A DNA stretch of 64,000 bases from Bacillota bacterium (GTDB lineage: Bacteria > Bacillota > Clostridia > Christensenellales > SZUA-584): assembly GCA_023428025.1 (NCBI GenBank), contig JAEYZN010000036.1:72963-136962 (forward strand), read 5' to 3'. The stretch's first letter is position 1. Each line of letters starts with the position of its first letter. Shown here one piece after another: positions 41,888 through 50,799 of this stretch. The notes under the pieces were generated by a model. That model searched no databases, was not told the DNA's origin, and saw only the letters and a list, made by a program, of their open reading frames with translations. The position numbers and the translations under genes are program-made.

Positions 41888-42445
41888 TTAAGCTCTTTCC
41901 ATGTACTCGCCGGTTCTCGTGTCCACGCGGATTATATCGTCCTGATTGATGAACAGCGGCACCATGATCTTCGCACCAGTTTCGAGGATCGCCGGCTTGT
42001 TGCCCGAGGTGGCCGTGTCGCCCTTAAAGCCGGGGTCTGTCTCCGTCACCTGCAGCTCCACAAAATTCGGCGGCTCCACCGAAAACGCCTGGCCCTTGAA
42101 AAACTTGATCGTCACGGGCATGTTCTCTTTGATGTAGTTGAGCGCATCCTCCACCTGGCCATGGTTGAGCGGAATCTGCTCATATGTTTCTTTGTCCATA
42201 AAATAATAAAGCTCGCCGTCGCTGTAGAGATACTCCATCGTCTTTGTCTCCACATGCGCTTTGGGGAATTTTTCAGAAGGGTTAAATGTTCTTTCCAGTA
42301 CGCTCCCCGACATGATGTTCTTCATCTTGGTGCGCACAAACGCGGCGCCCTTTCCGGGTTTCACGTGCTGAAAATCCACAATCACCCAAACCTGACCGTC
42401 GATCTCGATCGTCAGGCCTTTTTTAAAATCTCCGGCTGATACCAT
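41888..42445 (-). CDS. efp: Translation elongation factor P (185 aa)
   Basis: Relieves ribosome stalling at polyproline stretches. Three beta-barrel domains: the KOW-like N-terminal domain with the PGKGAAFVRTK loop (Lys at the tip, about residue 32-34), VERTFNPSEKFPKAHVETK-like linker, and the OB domain ending IRVDTRTGEYMERA. No epmA or other EF-P modification gene lies nearby. Several proteins in this window have Pro-rich tracts that would need EF-P. GGAGG lies before the ATG. It follows the Xaa-Pro peptidase gene by 18 bases, a common Firmicutes arrangement. Confidence 0.97.
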   Translation of the reverse strand: MVSAGDFKKGLTIEIDGQVWVIVDFQHVKPGKGAAFVRTKMKNIMSGSVLERTFNPSEKFPKAHVETKTMEYLYSDGELYYFMDKETYEQIPLNHGQVEDALNYIKENMPVTIKFFKGQAFSVEPPNFVELQVTETDPGFKGDTATSGNKPAILETGAKIMVPLFINQDDIIRVDTRTGEYMERA

Positions 42446-42463
42446 AGCTTATCCTCCAACTGA

Positions 42464-43522
42464 TTATATGATGACGGCTTCACGCGGCGCCGCTGTAAAA
42501 TTGACGCAGCCGCCGTCCTTCACAATACACAAATCTTCTATACGAACACCAAAACGCCCCGGCAGGTAGATGCCGGGTTCGATCGTGACCACCATGTTCT
42601 CCTCCAGCACCGCGTCCGAACGCTCATTCAGCGCGGGCGCTTCGTGGATGAACAGCCCCAGGCTGTGGCCGAGGCCGTGGCCGAAATAATCGCCATAGCC
42701 CGTCACCGCGATGTACTCACGCGCGATGGCGTCCACCGCTTTGGCCGGGATGCCGGCGGCCAGTGCATTCAGCGCCATGTCGCCCGCACATTTCACTATA
42801 TCATATACTTTTTGCTGCTCTTTGTCCATATGGGAAATAACGACGGTGCGCGTAAAATCCGAGCAATAACCGTCAAAACGGCAGCCGTAGTCCATCGTTA
42901 CAAAATCTCCCGGCAATATCTTGCGGTCAGTGGGCGTGGCATGCGGCAGGCTGGAGTGCTCGCCTGACGCCACGATGGGCGGGAACGCGGCCTCCGCGCC
43001 GTTTTTGTGCATGTAATACATGATCTCCGCCTTGATATCGTATTCCGTCATGCCGGGCTTTAACAGGCCACACACGTGCGCGAACAGCTTGTCGTTGTGC
43101 GCTGCGCCTTTGGCGATCAGCATCAGCTCACTCTCGTCCTTCACCGCGCGTCGCTTGGATATCGCGCCGGACAGGTCTGCGATGTTCTCCTCGGCGATGT
43201 GCTTTAGATACGCCTTGTAAGCGTTATACGACACGCCGGACAGGTCCACGCCGATGCGGCGCACGCCCAGCTTCTTCGCGTATTCAAATATCGTCTTCAC
43301 GCGCGAATCGCCCTTGGTCTCGATGACGTCGAATTCCGTCTCCGCCTGCGCCTGTTCGGCGTAGCGGAAGTCGGTGAAGAACAGCGTGTCGTCCGGGGTG
43401 ATCAGCAGCTGGCTGCTGGTGCCGGTGAAGCCCGAATAGTACAGCACGTTCTCGGTGGTGGTGATCAGCGCCGCGTCCGCCGACACTGCCGTCATGTCCT
43501 CTCTTAAGCTGTCAATCCTCAT
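42464..43522 (-). CDS. M24 family Xaa-Pro aminopeptidase (352 aa)
   Basis: Metallopeptidase removing residues ahead of proline (YqhT/PepQ type). The N-terminal creatinase-like domain is followed by the pita-bread fold. Dinuclear metal ligands are seen as Asp in VTMDYGCRFDGYCSDFTRT, His in FGHGLGHSLGLFIHEAP, and Glu in TIEPGIYLP and VRIEDLCIV. It overlaps the upstream endonuclease-IV-like gene by 11 bases and precedes efp, a pairing (yqhT-efp) conserved across Firmicutes. Confidence 0.95.
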   Translation of the reverse strand: MRIDSLREDMTAVSADAALITTTENVLYYSGFTGTSSQLLITPDDTLFFTDFRYAEQAQAETEFDVIETKGDSRVKTIFEYAKKLGVRRIGVDLSGVSYNAYKAYLKHIAEENIADLSGAISKRRAVKDESELMLIAKGAAHNDKLFAHVCGLLKPGMTEYDIKAEIMYYMHKNGAEAAFPPIVASGEHSSLPHATPTDRKILPGDFVTMDYGCRFDGYCSDFTRTVVISHMDKEQQKVYDIVKCAGDMALNALAAGIPAKAVDAIAREYIAVTGYGDYFGHGLGHSLGLFIHEAPALNERSDAVLEENMVVTIEPGIYLPGRFGVRIEDLCIVKDGGCVNFTAAPREAVII

Positions 43523-44372
43523 CTTTCAGCGCCTCCGTGTATATGCGTTTCAGCTCCACCGCGTCCTCGGCCATCATCCCGCGCGATTCGCAGATAATGA
43601 TGGGCTCGAGCTTCCTTTTCACGATCAGCCGTGCCAGCGGATCGAAGTCCGGCCCGTATTCCGTCTCCGCATACGTGCGGTGCATCTTCTCTCCCGCCGC
43701 CGTGTACTCGATGCGCGAGAAATGCACGTGGAACCGCCTCGCGCGATAGCCGCCGAGCCCGTTTTCCAGCGCGTCCAGCACCGCCGCGAAGTCCGCCTCG
43801 TCCTTCAGCGCGCCCCGGTCCCGCGCGTGCAGATGTCCGAAATCTACCGCGGGCACCAGCCGCTCGTCGATGCGGCACATGTCGATCACCTCGTCCACAT
43901 CGCCGATCTGTTTGATGCGTCCCATCGTTTCGGGGCATATTTCGATATCGCCATAGCCCTCGTCATCCAGCACCTTGAGGGCGTCGGCCAGTGCCGCTTT
44001 CGTCCGCGCCATTGCCTCCGCGCGGGACGACTTGCCCAGTGAGCCCGCGTGGAACACCACGCGCCGCGCGCCCATCCACTTGGCCGCCGTCGCCGACTTC
44101 AGCAGATAGCGTACGTTGCCCTCTATGTTCTTTTCTTCTTCCGTCGCGAAATTGATGTAATACGGCGCATGCACCGACAGCGCCACCTTGTGCGCCGCCG
44201 CTTCCGCGCCGATCTTGTTCGCTGCCGCTTCGCCGAGGCGTACGCCGCGTCCGAACGAATATTCAAACGCGTCAAGGCCCATCGCCGTGATCCACGCGAA
44301 CGCTTCGTATGTGTTCTTATGTCCCTGCTCGTAAAAGCTGTCCGAATTGCCCGAAGGCCCAAATAACACCAT
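43512..44372 (-). CDS. Endonuclease IV / AP endonuclease family 2 protein (286 aa)
   Basis: TIM-barrel protein with the pattern of endonuclease IV: LSVHAPYYINFATEEE, RRVVFHAGSLGKSSRAEA, ICPETMGRIKQIGDVDEV, VDFGHLHARDRG, FHVHFSRIEYTAAGEK and IICESRG. The His and Glu zinc ligands are at the expected places. It probably cuts abasic sites in DNA, though the family also includes sugar isomerases. The canonical Nfo signatures are partly altered, so the symbol is not given. It may form an operon with the Xaa-Pro peptidase gene and efp. Confidence 0.85.
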   Translation of the reverse strand: MVLFGPSGNSDSFYEQGHKNTYEAFAWITAMGLDAFEYSFGRGVRLGEAAANKIGAEAAAHKVALSVHAPYYINFATEEEKNIEGNVRYLLKSATAAKWMGARRVVFHAGSLGKSSRAEAMARTKAALADALKVLDDEGYGDIEICPETMGRIKQIGDVDEVIDMCRIDERLVPAVDFGHLHARDRGALKDEADFAAVLDALENGLGGYRARRFHVHFSRIEYTAAGEKMHRTYAETEYGPDFDPLARLIVKRKLEPIIICESRGMMAEDAVELKRIYTEALKDED

Positions 44373-44563
44373 ACGGTTATATTACCCTATGGCGCGCGAA
44401 TAAGTCCAGCTTTTTCGCTGTCTTTACAGCATGCGCTTTATCGCTGCGGATTGAGCGTCAATGCAGGTAAATCAACCTTTTCTTCAGATGCAAATTAACC
44501 TTCCGGTTGATCAAAGCAAACGGCTCTTCCGATAGAATGGGGTCAAACAGGAGGATGAATACA

Positions 44564-44670
44564 GTGAAAACGATCATCGAAGTGAAAGATTTGAACAAAA
44601 GCTATAAGGAGAATCAGGGCGGCCAAGGGCGTATCGTTCAGCGTGTTCGGGGTTGAGATATTTGCGGACG
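44564..44670 (+). pseudogene. Remnant of an ABC transporter ATP-binding gene
   Basis: AGGAGG (44549-44554) lies 9 bases before the GTG at 44564, which opens VKTIIEVKDLNKSYKENQ, the standard start of an ABC-2 type ATPase. One extra base in the GGG run at 44617-44619 shifts the frame; the next frame continues AAKGVSFSVFGVEIFA, again a perfect ABC pattern. Then homology is lost before the Walker A motif, and a terminator follows. Less than a fifth of the gene remains. Confidence 0.75.
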
Positions 44671-44743
44671 GCAAAGGCGGATGCGAATCCTGCCAATCGA
44701 CGGCGAACGACGACGACGTTGATCCCCATCTCCGAAAATGCGA

Positions 44744-44767
44744 AAAGCCCGGTGCTGCCGGGCTCTT
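44744..44767. terminator. Terminator of the iron alcohol dehydrogenase gene
   Basis: AAAGCCCGG and GCCGGGCTCTTT form a strong hairpin; on the minus strand TTTTCGCATTTT follows. It can also act on the plus strand for the ABC remnant. Confidence 0.7.
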
Positions 44768-44829
44768 TCACATGCCAACAAAATGAAATGAGAAACTCTT
44801 TGGAAGAGTTGAAAGGGGCTTTTTTGCCG

Positions 44830-45936
44830 TCACCGGCCGGATACCTGCGTCCAGATGTCGCGGACGGCTTGTTCGCCAATGGGTCCGGCAGTGTTGCCGA
44901 GGCTGCCCTTCTGCAGCATCGACTGGGACGTATACAGCGCCACCTCGTCGGCTGTGAGCGCGGGCGGCTCTCCCACCAGCCGTGTCATGGCACGCCGGAA
45001 GCTTTCGATATCCTCGAAGCCCATCACGCGCAGCGCCTTTTGCACCTTGTCCTTACGGAAGCGCTCAACGTATATCAGGTAGTCGCTCATCAGCAGGCCG
45101 TTCGCCAGCCCGTGCGGGATGTCCTTGTAATAGGTGTAGCAGTAGCCCATGCCGTGCACCGCGGTGACGCCCACCTGCGCGATCACCATGCCGCCCAGCA
45201 GCGACGCGTACAGCAGCTTCTCCCGCGCAGCCATGTCCAGCGCGTTATCCGCCAGCTTGCCGATGCACTGGCCGAACACAGACATCGCCTCCAGCGCGAG
45301 GCAGTCGGCGATCACCGTGCTGCGATTGCCGAGATACCCTTCGATGGAGTGGGAGAACGCGTCCACTGCCGTATTGACGGTGGAATAGTGCCCCAGCGTT
45401 TTGGTGTAGAGCGCGTCCAGCAGCGCGCATTTGGGCACCGTGTGGGCGTTGCCGAATCCCATCTTGGTCTCCAGGTCCTTGCGGACCAGCACGCTGTATT
45501 GCGTGACCTCGCTGCCCGTTCCCGCCGTGGTGGGCACCGCCACCACCGGCAGCGCCCTGGTGAACGCACTTTTGAACAGCTCCGCGCCTTCCATATCCGG
45601 GTTGGCCGCCAGCACCGCCACCGCCTTGGCCGCATCGAGGGGCGAGCCGCCGCCGATGCCGATCACGAACTCGGCCCCGAACGCTGCCGCCATTTGCGCC
45701 GCGTCCACCGCCGTCTCCAGAGACGGGTTGTTCTCGATGCCGTCATACAGGCGGTATTCCACCCCCTGCTGCTCCAGCGCTCTGGTCACGTCGTCCAGCG
45801 CGCCACAGGCCTTGGCCGAGGTTTTTCCGGTCACCAGCAGCGCCTTTTTGCCATACGCCGCCAGCTCCCCCGCGTGCTTCGCCACGCAGTCGGGTTCGAA
45901 GTGGATCTCTGTTGGTATCACATAAGAAAATTGCAT
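44830..45936 (-). CDS. Iron-containing alcohol dehydrogenase (368 aa)
   Basis: Metal-dependent group III alcohol dehydrogenase interconverting an alcohol and an aldehyde with NAD(P). Visible: VIGIGGGSPLDAAKAVAVL (nucleotide binding), PTTAGTGSEVTQYSVL, the Asp ligand in NTAVDAFSHSIEGYL, and His ligands in TAVHGMGYCYTYYKDIPHGLANG. Length is normal. It is the last gene of the long minus-strand locus and follows the EamA gene by 25 bases. In context it could reduce an aldehyde from amine or amino-acid breakdown. Confidence 0.94.
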   Translation of the reverse strand: MQFSYVIPTEIHFEPDCVAKHAGELAAYGKKALLVTGKTSAKACGALDDVTRALEQQGVEYRLYDGIENNPSLETAVDAAQMAAAFGAEFVIGIGGGSPLDAAKAVAVLAANPDMEGAELFKSAFTRALPVVAVPTTAGTGSEVTQYSVLVRKDLETKMGFGNAHTVPKCALLDALYTKTLGHYSTVNTAVDAFSHSIEGYLGNRSTVIADCLALEAMSVFGQCIGKLADNALDMAAREKLLYASLLGGMVIAQVGVTAVHGMGYCYTYYKDIPHGLANGLLMSDYLIYVERFRKDKVQKALRVMGFEDIESFRRAMTRLVGEPPALTADEVALYTSQSMLQKGSLGNTAGPIGEQAVRDIWTQVSGR

Positions 45937-45961
45937 ATCAGTCTCCTTTTCTTTGCATTCG

Positions 45962-46891
45962 TCAGTTGGCCGCGGCGGTTTCCTCCGCCGCCTGTTTCGC
46001 GCCCCGGCCCGTTTTGAAGCTGAGCAGCACGATGGCTGCGATCACGAGCAGCGCGCCCGCCCCCGCCAACAGCGTCATGGGTTCTCGGTATACCGCGACG
46101 CCGATCAGCGTCGCCACCACGGGCTCCACCGAAGCCATGATCGAAGCGCGCCCGGTTTCCACGCGCTTCAGGCCTTGTGTATACAGCAGGAAGGGCAGCA
46201 CGCTGCTGACAATACCCATCAGCAGCACGGGCCACACGCGGCCCGGCAGCGCCATCTCGCCCAGCACCGCCGGCAGTTCCACAAACGGCAGGCACCCCAG
46301 CGCCGCGATGAAGAAGGTATAGGCCGTTACCGTCACAGCGTCATACCGGCGCAGCGCATACCGGCTGAATATGCTGTACAGCGCGTATCCCAGCCCCGCG
46401 CCCAGCCCCAGCAATATGGCGGTCATGTCCGCGCCCGCGCCCGACAGCACGCCCGTCACCAGCACGCAGCCGCCTACGGCCAGCGCCAGCGCCAACACCT
46501 TGCGCAGCGTCAGCGCCTCACGGAACAGCACCGCCGACAGCAGCGTCACGAACACCGGCGCGGTATACAGCAGCACCGCCGCCATCGACATGGACGTGAG
46601 CGTGATAGAGCGGAAATAGCAGTAGTTGAAAAACACGATGCTGCAAAGGCCGGTGCCCAGAAACATCCACAGGTCGCGGAGCCTGATTCTGAGCTTGTTT
46701 CTGTCGGTGACCAGCAGATACAACGCCAGTACCGCCGCCGTCACCAACGCGCGCAGCAGCGTGATTTGCATGGCCGTGATGCCGTAAGCGTTCAGCCAGC
46801 GCACGAATATGCCCATCACGCCCCACAGGCAGCCCGCCATGATGATCATCAGCGGCGGCAGCGCTTTATGTAAACCAACCCCGTTTTTCAT
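45962..46891 (-). CDS. EamA/DMT superfamily transporter (309 aa)
   Basis: Ten predicted membrane helices in two EamA repeats (MIIMAGCLWGVMGIFVRWL at the start of the first, LGLGAGLGYALYSIFSRYAL at the start of the second). Members export amino acids and related metabolites or take up similar compounds. The family's conserved Trp-Gly start and the second-repeat Tyr/Ser pattern are present. The start follows GAGGGAG by 4 bases. In this locus it may export an amino acid or overflow metabolite. Confidence 0.9.
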   Translation of the reverse strand: MKNGVGLHKALPPLMIIMAGCLWGVMGIFVRWLNAYGITAMQITLLRALVTAAVLALYLLVTDRNKLRIRLRDLWMFLGTGLCSIVFFNYCYFRSITLTSMSMAAVLLYTAPVFVTLLSAVLFREALTLRKVLALALAVGGCVLVTGVLSGAGADMTAILLGLGAGLGYALYSIFSRYALRRYDAVTVTAYTFFIAALGCLPFVELPAVLGEMALPGRVWPVLLMGIVSSVLPFLLYTQGLKRVETGRASIMASVEPVVATLIGVAVYREPMTLLAGAGALLVIAAIVLLSFKTGRGAKQAAEETAAAN

Positions 46892-46921
46892 CCGTCTCCC
46901 TCGCCCCGCAAAAAGAACAAA

Positions 46922-46950
46922 GCCAAGAGCGCCTCTTATGAGGCCTCTCC
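46922..46950 (-). terminator. Possible terminator of the gntR gene
   Basis: On the minus strand GAGaGGCCTC and GAGGcGCTC pair imperfectly around ATAA, followed by a T-rich stretch. Confidence 0.4.
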
Positions 46951-46985
46951 CGACTGCGCCGTCGTTTCAGGAATATTGTTGGAGC

Positions 46986-47654
46986 TTACATCCTGATATG
47001 CTTTCCGAAAGAATAAATATGCTCGGATATCGCCGATTGCAGCATGGTTCTGTCCTTTTGCCGGAATGCGTCGAGTATCCGCCTGTGCTCGCGCTGGGCG
47101 TTTTCCCTAAGCTTCACATTGTCGTTCTCAAACAGCAGCTTCCTGTCCGTCACCTTGTTGAGTATGCTGGCGATCAGCTGCAGCAGCTGGTTGCCCGTGC
47201 ACATCGCCATCTGCATGTGGAACTCGGCATCCAGCAGCGAGTATTGAACGACGTCTTCGATCGCGCCGTCCATCTGCGTGTACAGGGATTCCAGCAGGCC
47301 CAGCTCTTCGGGCTTTAAGCTGTCCAGTATCAGCGTGCCGATGGCCGCCTCCACCACCTGCCGCGCCTGAATCACGTCGTCCTTCGTGATGTTATGATAG
47401 TCGATGATATCCTTGAACTTGTCAGACAGATATTCGTCCTTGGGGAGCCTGACGTAGTTGCCTTTTCCGACGACGACCCGGATGAGGCCCTTCTCGTCCA
47501 GCACCCGCAACGCTTCGCGCACCACCGCGCGGCTGACATTGTAGTCGGTGGACAGCTGTCTCTCGGAAGGCAGCCTCTGATTCTCGCCCAGCTCGCCGCT
47601 TCTTATCCGGCCTTCTATCTGATTGGAGATCGTTATATAAAATGAATCCGACAT
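46986..47654 (-). CDS. GntR family regulator, FadR subfamily (222 aa)
   Basis: N-terminal winged helix (RIRSGELGENQRLPSERQLS, VSRAVVREALRVLDEKGLIRV) and a C-terminal FCD ligand domain, all-helical, with metal-ligand candidates Asp and His (DVIQARQVVEAA, LDAEFHMQMAMCTGNQ, EHRRILDAF). FCD regulators usually sense carboxylic or amino acids. The start at 47654 follows GGGGGG by 6 bases. It has its own promoter within the amino-acid oxidation locus, so it is a good candidate for the local regulator. Confidence 0.93.
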   Translation of the reverse strand: MSDSFYITISNQIEGRIRSGELGENQRLPSERQLSTDYNVSRAVVREALRVLDEKGLIRVVVGKGNYVRLPKDEYLSDKFKDIIDYHNITKDDVIQARQVVEAAIGTLILDSLKPEELGLLESLYTQMDGAIEDVVQYSLLDAEFHMQMAMCTGNQLLQLIASILNKVTDRKLLFENDNVKLRENAQREHRRILDAFRQKDRTMLQSAISEHIYSFGKHIRM

Positions 47655-47701
47655 CACATACCCCCCGGTTAACGTTCCTCCCATAGGGGAACCCCATAAA
47701 A

Positions 47702-47730
47702 ATAATATGCCTTTTCGGAATCAAAGTCAA
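47702..47730 (-). promoter_or_regulatory. SigA promoter of the gntR gene
   Basis: Minus strand: TTGACT (47730-47725), a 17-base spacer and TATTAT (47707-47702). Confidence 0.7.
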
Positions 47731-47746
47731 TAAAAGGCATCCGGCC

Positions 47747-48676
47747 CTACAGCACGACGTTCATCATCAGCAGCACCGCCGGTATCGTCACGATCATCAG
47801 CAGCATCGTTTGGATCACCGTTCTCACGGCGTATTCCGGCTCGCAGCCGTTGCGCTCCGAGTAGATCACGTTCATCGAGCCGCACGGCAGCGCCGTCATC
47901 ACCACGCACGTCGTCTTCACGATGAGCGGCAGGTTCATGTCCTTCAGCACCAGTATCATCAGCATCGGAAAGGCCAGCAGCCGCAGTGCCGACACCACAT
48001 ACGCGTACCCGTCCTTCATGATCGACGGGATGCTGATGGTGGCGAGGCTGGAGCCGACGATGATCATCGATATGGGCACCGTGGCCCCGCCGATGGTGGA
48101 GAGCGTGGATGTCACAGCCTCCGGAAAACGTACCGGGGACAGGAACAGCGCGATGGATATCACCGACACGATGGTCACGATGTTGGTATAAAGTCCCTTG
48201 AGCTTAAAGCCTTCCTTGCGCTCCCTGTCCAGCAGGTGGATGCCGAGGGTAAAGAAGAACAACTGGTAGAACAGGTTGAATATCACCGCGTACATGTAGC
48301 CTTCGTCGCCGAACAGCTCCTTGATGATCGGAAAGCCCACGAACGCCGTGTTGGCGAACACCGACATCGTGACGAATACCCGCTTGCGGCCCTCGCTGAT
48401 GGGCAGCGCCCGGCTCAGCAGCCACGTGATGAGCAGCGCCGCCACATAATACCCCGCGGCCACCAGCGCCGTTGTCAGCAGGTTCTGATGCGCGTCCGCC
48501 GACAGCGTGGCGTTGGCAGAGGCCAGTATGCTGGCGGGCAGAAACGCCTGCAGCAGCAGATCGCTCAGCCCTTTGTGCAGATCGGCCGTGATGACACGTT
48601 TTTTCCGGAGAAAAAACCCCAGCGCCAGCATGATAATGATTTTGATGAACAGGCCGGTCATAGATTCCAGAGGCAT
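47747..48676 (-). CDS. Auxin efflux carrier (AEC) family permease (309 aa)
   Basis: About ten membrane helices with the AEC/BASS-like pattern: MLALGFFLRKKRVI near the N-terminus, ANTAFVGFPIIKELFG in the first half and MTALPCGSMNVIYSERNGCEPEYA in the second. Characterised bacterial members move malate, malonate or other organic acids. The start at 48676 follows AAAGGAG by 7 bases. It probably imports or exports the carboxylate product or substrate of this locus. Confidence 0.9.
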   Translation of the reverse strand: MPLESMTGLFIKIIIMLALGFFLRKKRVITADLHKGLSDLLLQAFLPASILASANATLSADAHQNLLTTALVAAGYYVAALLITWLLSRALPISEGRKRVFVTMSVFANTAFVGFPIIKELFGDEGYMYAVIFNLFYQLFFFTLGIHLLDRERKEGFKLKGLYTNIVTIVSVISIALFLSPVRFPEAVTSTLSTIGGATVPISMIIVGSSLATISIPSIMKDGYAYVVSALRLLAFPMLMILVLKDMNLPLIVKTTCVVMTALPCGSMNVIYSERNGCEPEYAVRTVIQTMLLMIVTIPAVLLMMNVVL

Positions 48677-48749
48677 TGATGACTCCTTTTGCAGCAGCAA
48701 ATTGTTTGGGCCGGGTTGTTAAGCCGCGTGCCCGGAGAGGAGCATGCCT

Positions 48750-49535
48750 CTAAACAAACCCTTGGTAAGGCTTCTGGCAAACCGCCGAATGCAGCCACCT
48801 GATCAAAGTGGTGAAATCGAACACGGGCAGCCGCGCCGCGCGCTGCACGGCGTGTGCGTAGGGCGGCATGTCGCTGCACTCCAGCAGCACCGCGCCCACC
48901 TCCGGGTGCGCCGCGATGACGCTCAGCGCTGCGCTCACCACCTCGTTTTCCACCTCGCCGTTGTCAAACACGCCGCGGCCTTCCAGTATGCATGAGAACT
49001 CCTTCGCGTCCTGCAAACCCTTGAGGCACAGCCGGTCCTTCAGCGCATCCGTTATGCCGCAGCTTTCCAGCAGCTTATCCGTCGCGCTGGTGGCGTCTGC
49101 CGTCAGCACGCATATCCTCTGCTCCGGCTTCAGCAGCGCCGCGATCCACGGCGCCTGCACCAGGCTGGAGATCGCCACGGGGATGTCCAGCGCCGCCGCC
49201 ACACGGGCCTGATAGTTGCCGAAAAACCCGCACGCCGAGCTGATGGCCCGCACGCCCTCCCGCTTTAACGTCTCACACGCGGCGAGTATGCTCTCCAGCA
49301 CCTCGTCGCCCGCAGCGAACAGGCTTGGAACGTCCAGCCCCTCCACCGCCTTGAGCCGCACCGGAAAGTCGAACGTGTAGCCGTTGACGATGTTGCCGGG
49401 CATCATGGGATACCACACATCTTCTATATATATGATGCCAATGGGAAAGCCCGAAATGTTCTGCCCTTTGGCGATGGATACCATCTGCTTTCGATTTTCC
49501 GGCGTCATGTATCCGTATTGCCTGTATTCGTCCAC
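48750..49535 (-). CDS. Aspartate/glutamate racemase superfamily protein (261 aa)
   Basis: Cofactor-independent Asp/Glu racemase, hydantoin racemase or maleate isomerase superfamily. The two catalytic cysteines are in place: SSACGFFGNYQARV (first) and LLECSDMPPYAHAV (second). The GTG at 49535 is chosen because GGAGGAG lies 5 bases upstream; a longer frame from 49586 lacks a ribosome site. In this locus it could racemise or isomerise the amino acid that the adjacent flavoprotein then oxidises. The exact reaction is unknown. Confidence 0.85.
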   Translation of the reverse strand: MDEYRQYGYMTPENRKQMVSIAKGQNISGFPIGIIYIEDVWYPMMPGNIVNGYTFDFPVRLKAVEGLDVPSLFAAGDEVLESILAACETLKREGVRAISSACGFFGNYQARVAAALDIPVAISSLVQAPWIAALLKPEQRICVLTADATSATDKLLESCGITDALKDRLCLKGLQDAKEFSCILEGRGVFDNGEVENEVVSAALSVIAAHPEVGAVLLECSDMPPYAHAVQRAARLPVFDFTTLIRWLHSAVCQKPYQGFV

Positions 49536-49590
49536 AATGTCTCCTCCGGCAGCGGCTATATATTGTAGAAAGGCCTCTGCCTGCATACAG

Positions 49591-50799
49591 TTATTCGCCC
49601 GCCGCCATGTCGCATGCCGTCTCAAACCGCGCGAAGTCCATGCGGCCGATGTCAAAGTCGGTCGGCTTACCGGTGATGATCTGCGACATGATCCGGCCGG
49701 TGATGGGCGAGAAGCAGATGCCGTCGCCCTCATGCCCCGCTGCGATGTAATAGCCCGGCACCGTATCCACGTCCGACACGATGGGCATATGGTCCTTCAC
49801 GAAAGGACGTACGCCCGCGTAACTGCGGATGCAGTTGATGTCCTTGAGCACCGGAAAGAAGCGCAGGCTGCGCTCCGCGATGGCCTTCATCGCCTCGAAC
49901 TCGGAGCGGATGTCGAAACCCCGAAAACCCCGGTAGCCGCCCACCAGCAGGTTCTCCGCGTTGGTGTACTCGATGTTGAACGCGACGTTGTATTCCTCCA
50001 CCAGCGGGCTCACATTGCGTTTGAAATTGATGCTGTCGAACTTGGACATCATGTAGCCGTATTCCAGTATCTTATGAAAGCATATCTTCCTGGTCTTCTC
50101 GGACACCAGATTCATGCCCTTGCGCGGCTGGATGGGGATGTCGATGTCCACCATTCGGCCAATGTCGGGCGCCCATGGCCCGGCGCAGTTGATGACTCGG
50201 TCGGTCAGCAGCGTGCCCTTGTCCGTCTCCACCGCTTCCACACGGTTGCTCACCGGGTTGAGTTTTATCGACTGGATCGTGGCGCAGGTATATGTCTTAA
50301 GCCCCAGCTTCCGGGCTTCCTCCACAAACGCGAAGCACACCTTGTACGGGCTCACCGCGATCGCGCCGCTGCCCGGCGTGTAGATACCGCCCACCAGGTC
50401 CTTGGCGATGTACGGCTCCATGTCGCACAGCTCCTTGTTGTCCACCATGCGCATGCTGTAGCCGTCCGCCGCCTGCTGCGCCACATAGCCGGACGCCGCC
50501 TCGTATTCGGGCTCCGTCTCGCACACGTAAAGGCAGCCCTTGGGGTTGAACTCAAAATCATAGGAGAACTTCTCAGACAGCTCTTTGTAAAGGTCGATGC
50601 TCGCCTGCCCCATCCTGGTATCCATGCCGGGCAGCTTGTCGCATATCAGCGCGACGGCGTCGCAGTGGCTGGACGTGCCGTGCGCGATGTCGCCGTGGTC
50701 TACCAGCGCCACGCTCAGGCCCTCCGCGCACAGGTGGTAAGCCACGCTGGTGCCGATGGCCCCCGCGCCGATGACCACCGCGTCGAATTTATCCGCCAT
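49591..50799 (-). CDS. FAD-dependent amino acid oxidoreductase, DAO fold, HcnC/OoxB-like (402 aa)
   Basis: Probable catalytic subunit that oxidises a C-N bond of an amino acid. N-terminal FAD motif DAVVIGAGAIGTSVAYHLCAEG, then VDHGDIAHGTSSHCDA; late motifs INCAGPWAPDIGRMV, SYAGVRPFVKDHMPIV and AAGHEGDGICFSPITG are typical of glycine oxidase, sarcosine oxidase beta, HcnC and hydroxyproline dehydrogenase beta. Its start overlaps the BFD-type gene's stop as TGATG. With the ferredoxin and second flavoprotein it should form a membrane-free, electron-bifurcated or chain-linked complex. Confidence 0.9.
   Translation of the reverse strand: MADKFDAVVIGAGAIGTSVAYHLCAEGLSVALVDHGDIAHGTSSHCDAVALICDKLPGMDTRMGQASIDLYKELSEKFSYDFEFNPKGCLYVCETEPEYEAASGYVAQQAADGYSMRMVDNKELCDMEPYIAKDLVGGIYTPGSGAIAVSPYKVCFAFVEEARKLGLKTYTCATIQSIKLNPVSNRVEAVETDKGTLLTDRVINCAGPWAPDIGRMVDIDIPIQPRKGMNLVSEKTRKICFHKILEYGYMMSKFDSINFKRNVSPLVEEYNVAFNIEYTNAENLLVGGYRGFRGFDIRSEFEAMKAIAERSLRFFPVLKDINCIRSYAGVRPFVKDHMPIVSDVDTVPGYYIAAGHEGDGICFSPITGRIMSQIITGKPTDFDIGRMDFARFETACDMAAGE

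Larger units (their letters stand above)
44373..44829. other. Gene-poor stretch with a decayed ABC transporter gene
   Basis: Apart from the ABC remnant at 44564 and the terminator at 44744-44767, no gene is supported. Upstream of the remnant, ATCAACC (44471-44477) and GGTTGAT (44505-44511) are inverted, possibly the old operator. A further small hairpin (aactcttTGGaagagtt) lies at 44793-44810. Confidence 0.5.

Noticed and set aside
45953..46873. 306-codon plus-strand frame opposite the EamA gene
   Set aside because: Composition is His/Arg/Gln-rich as expected for an antisense shadow of a GC-rich membrane protein gene.
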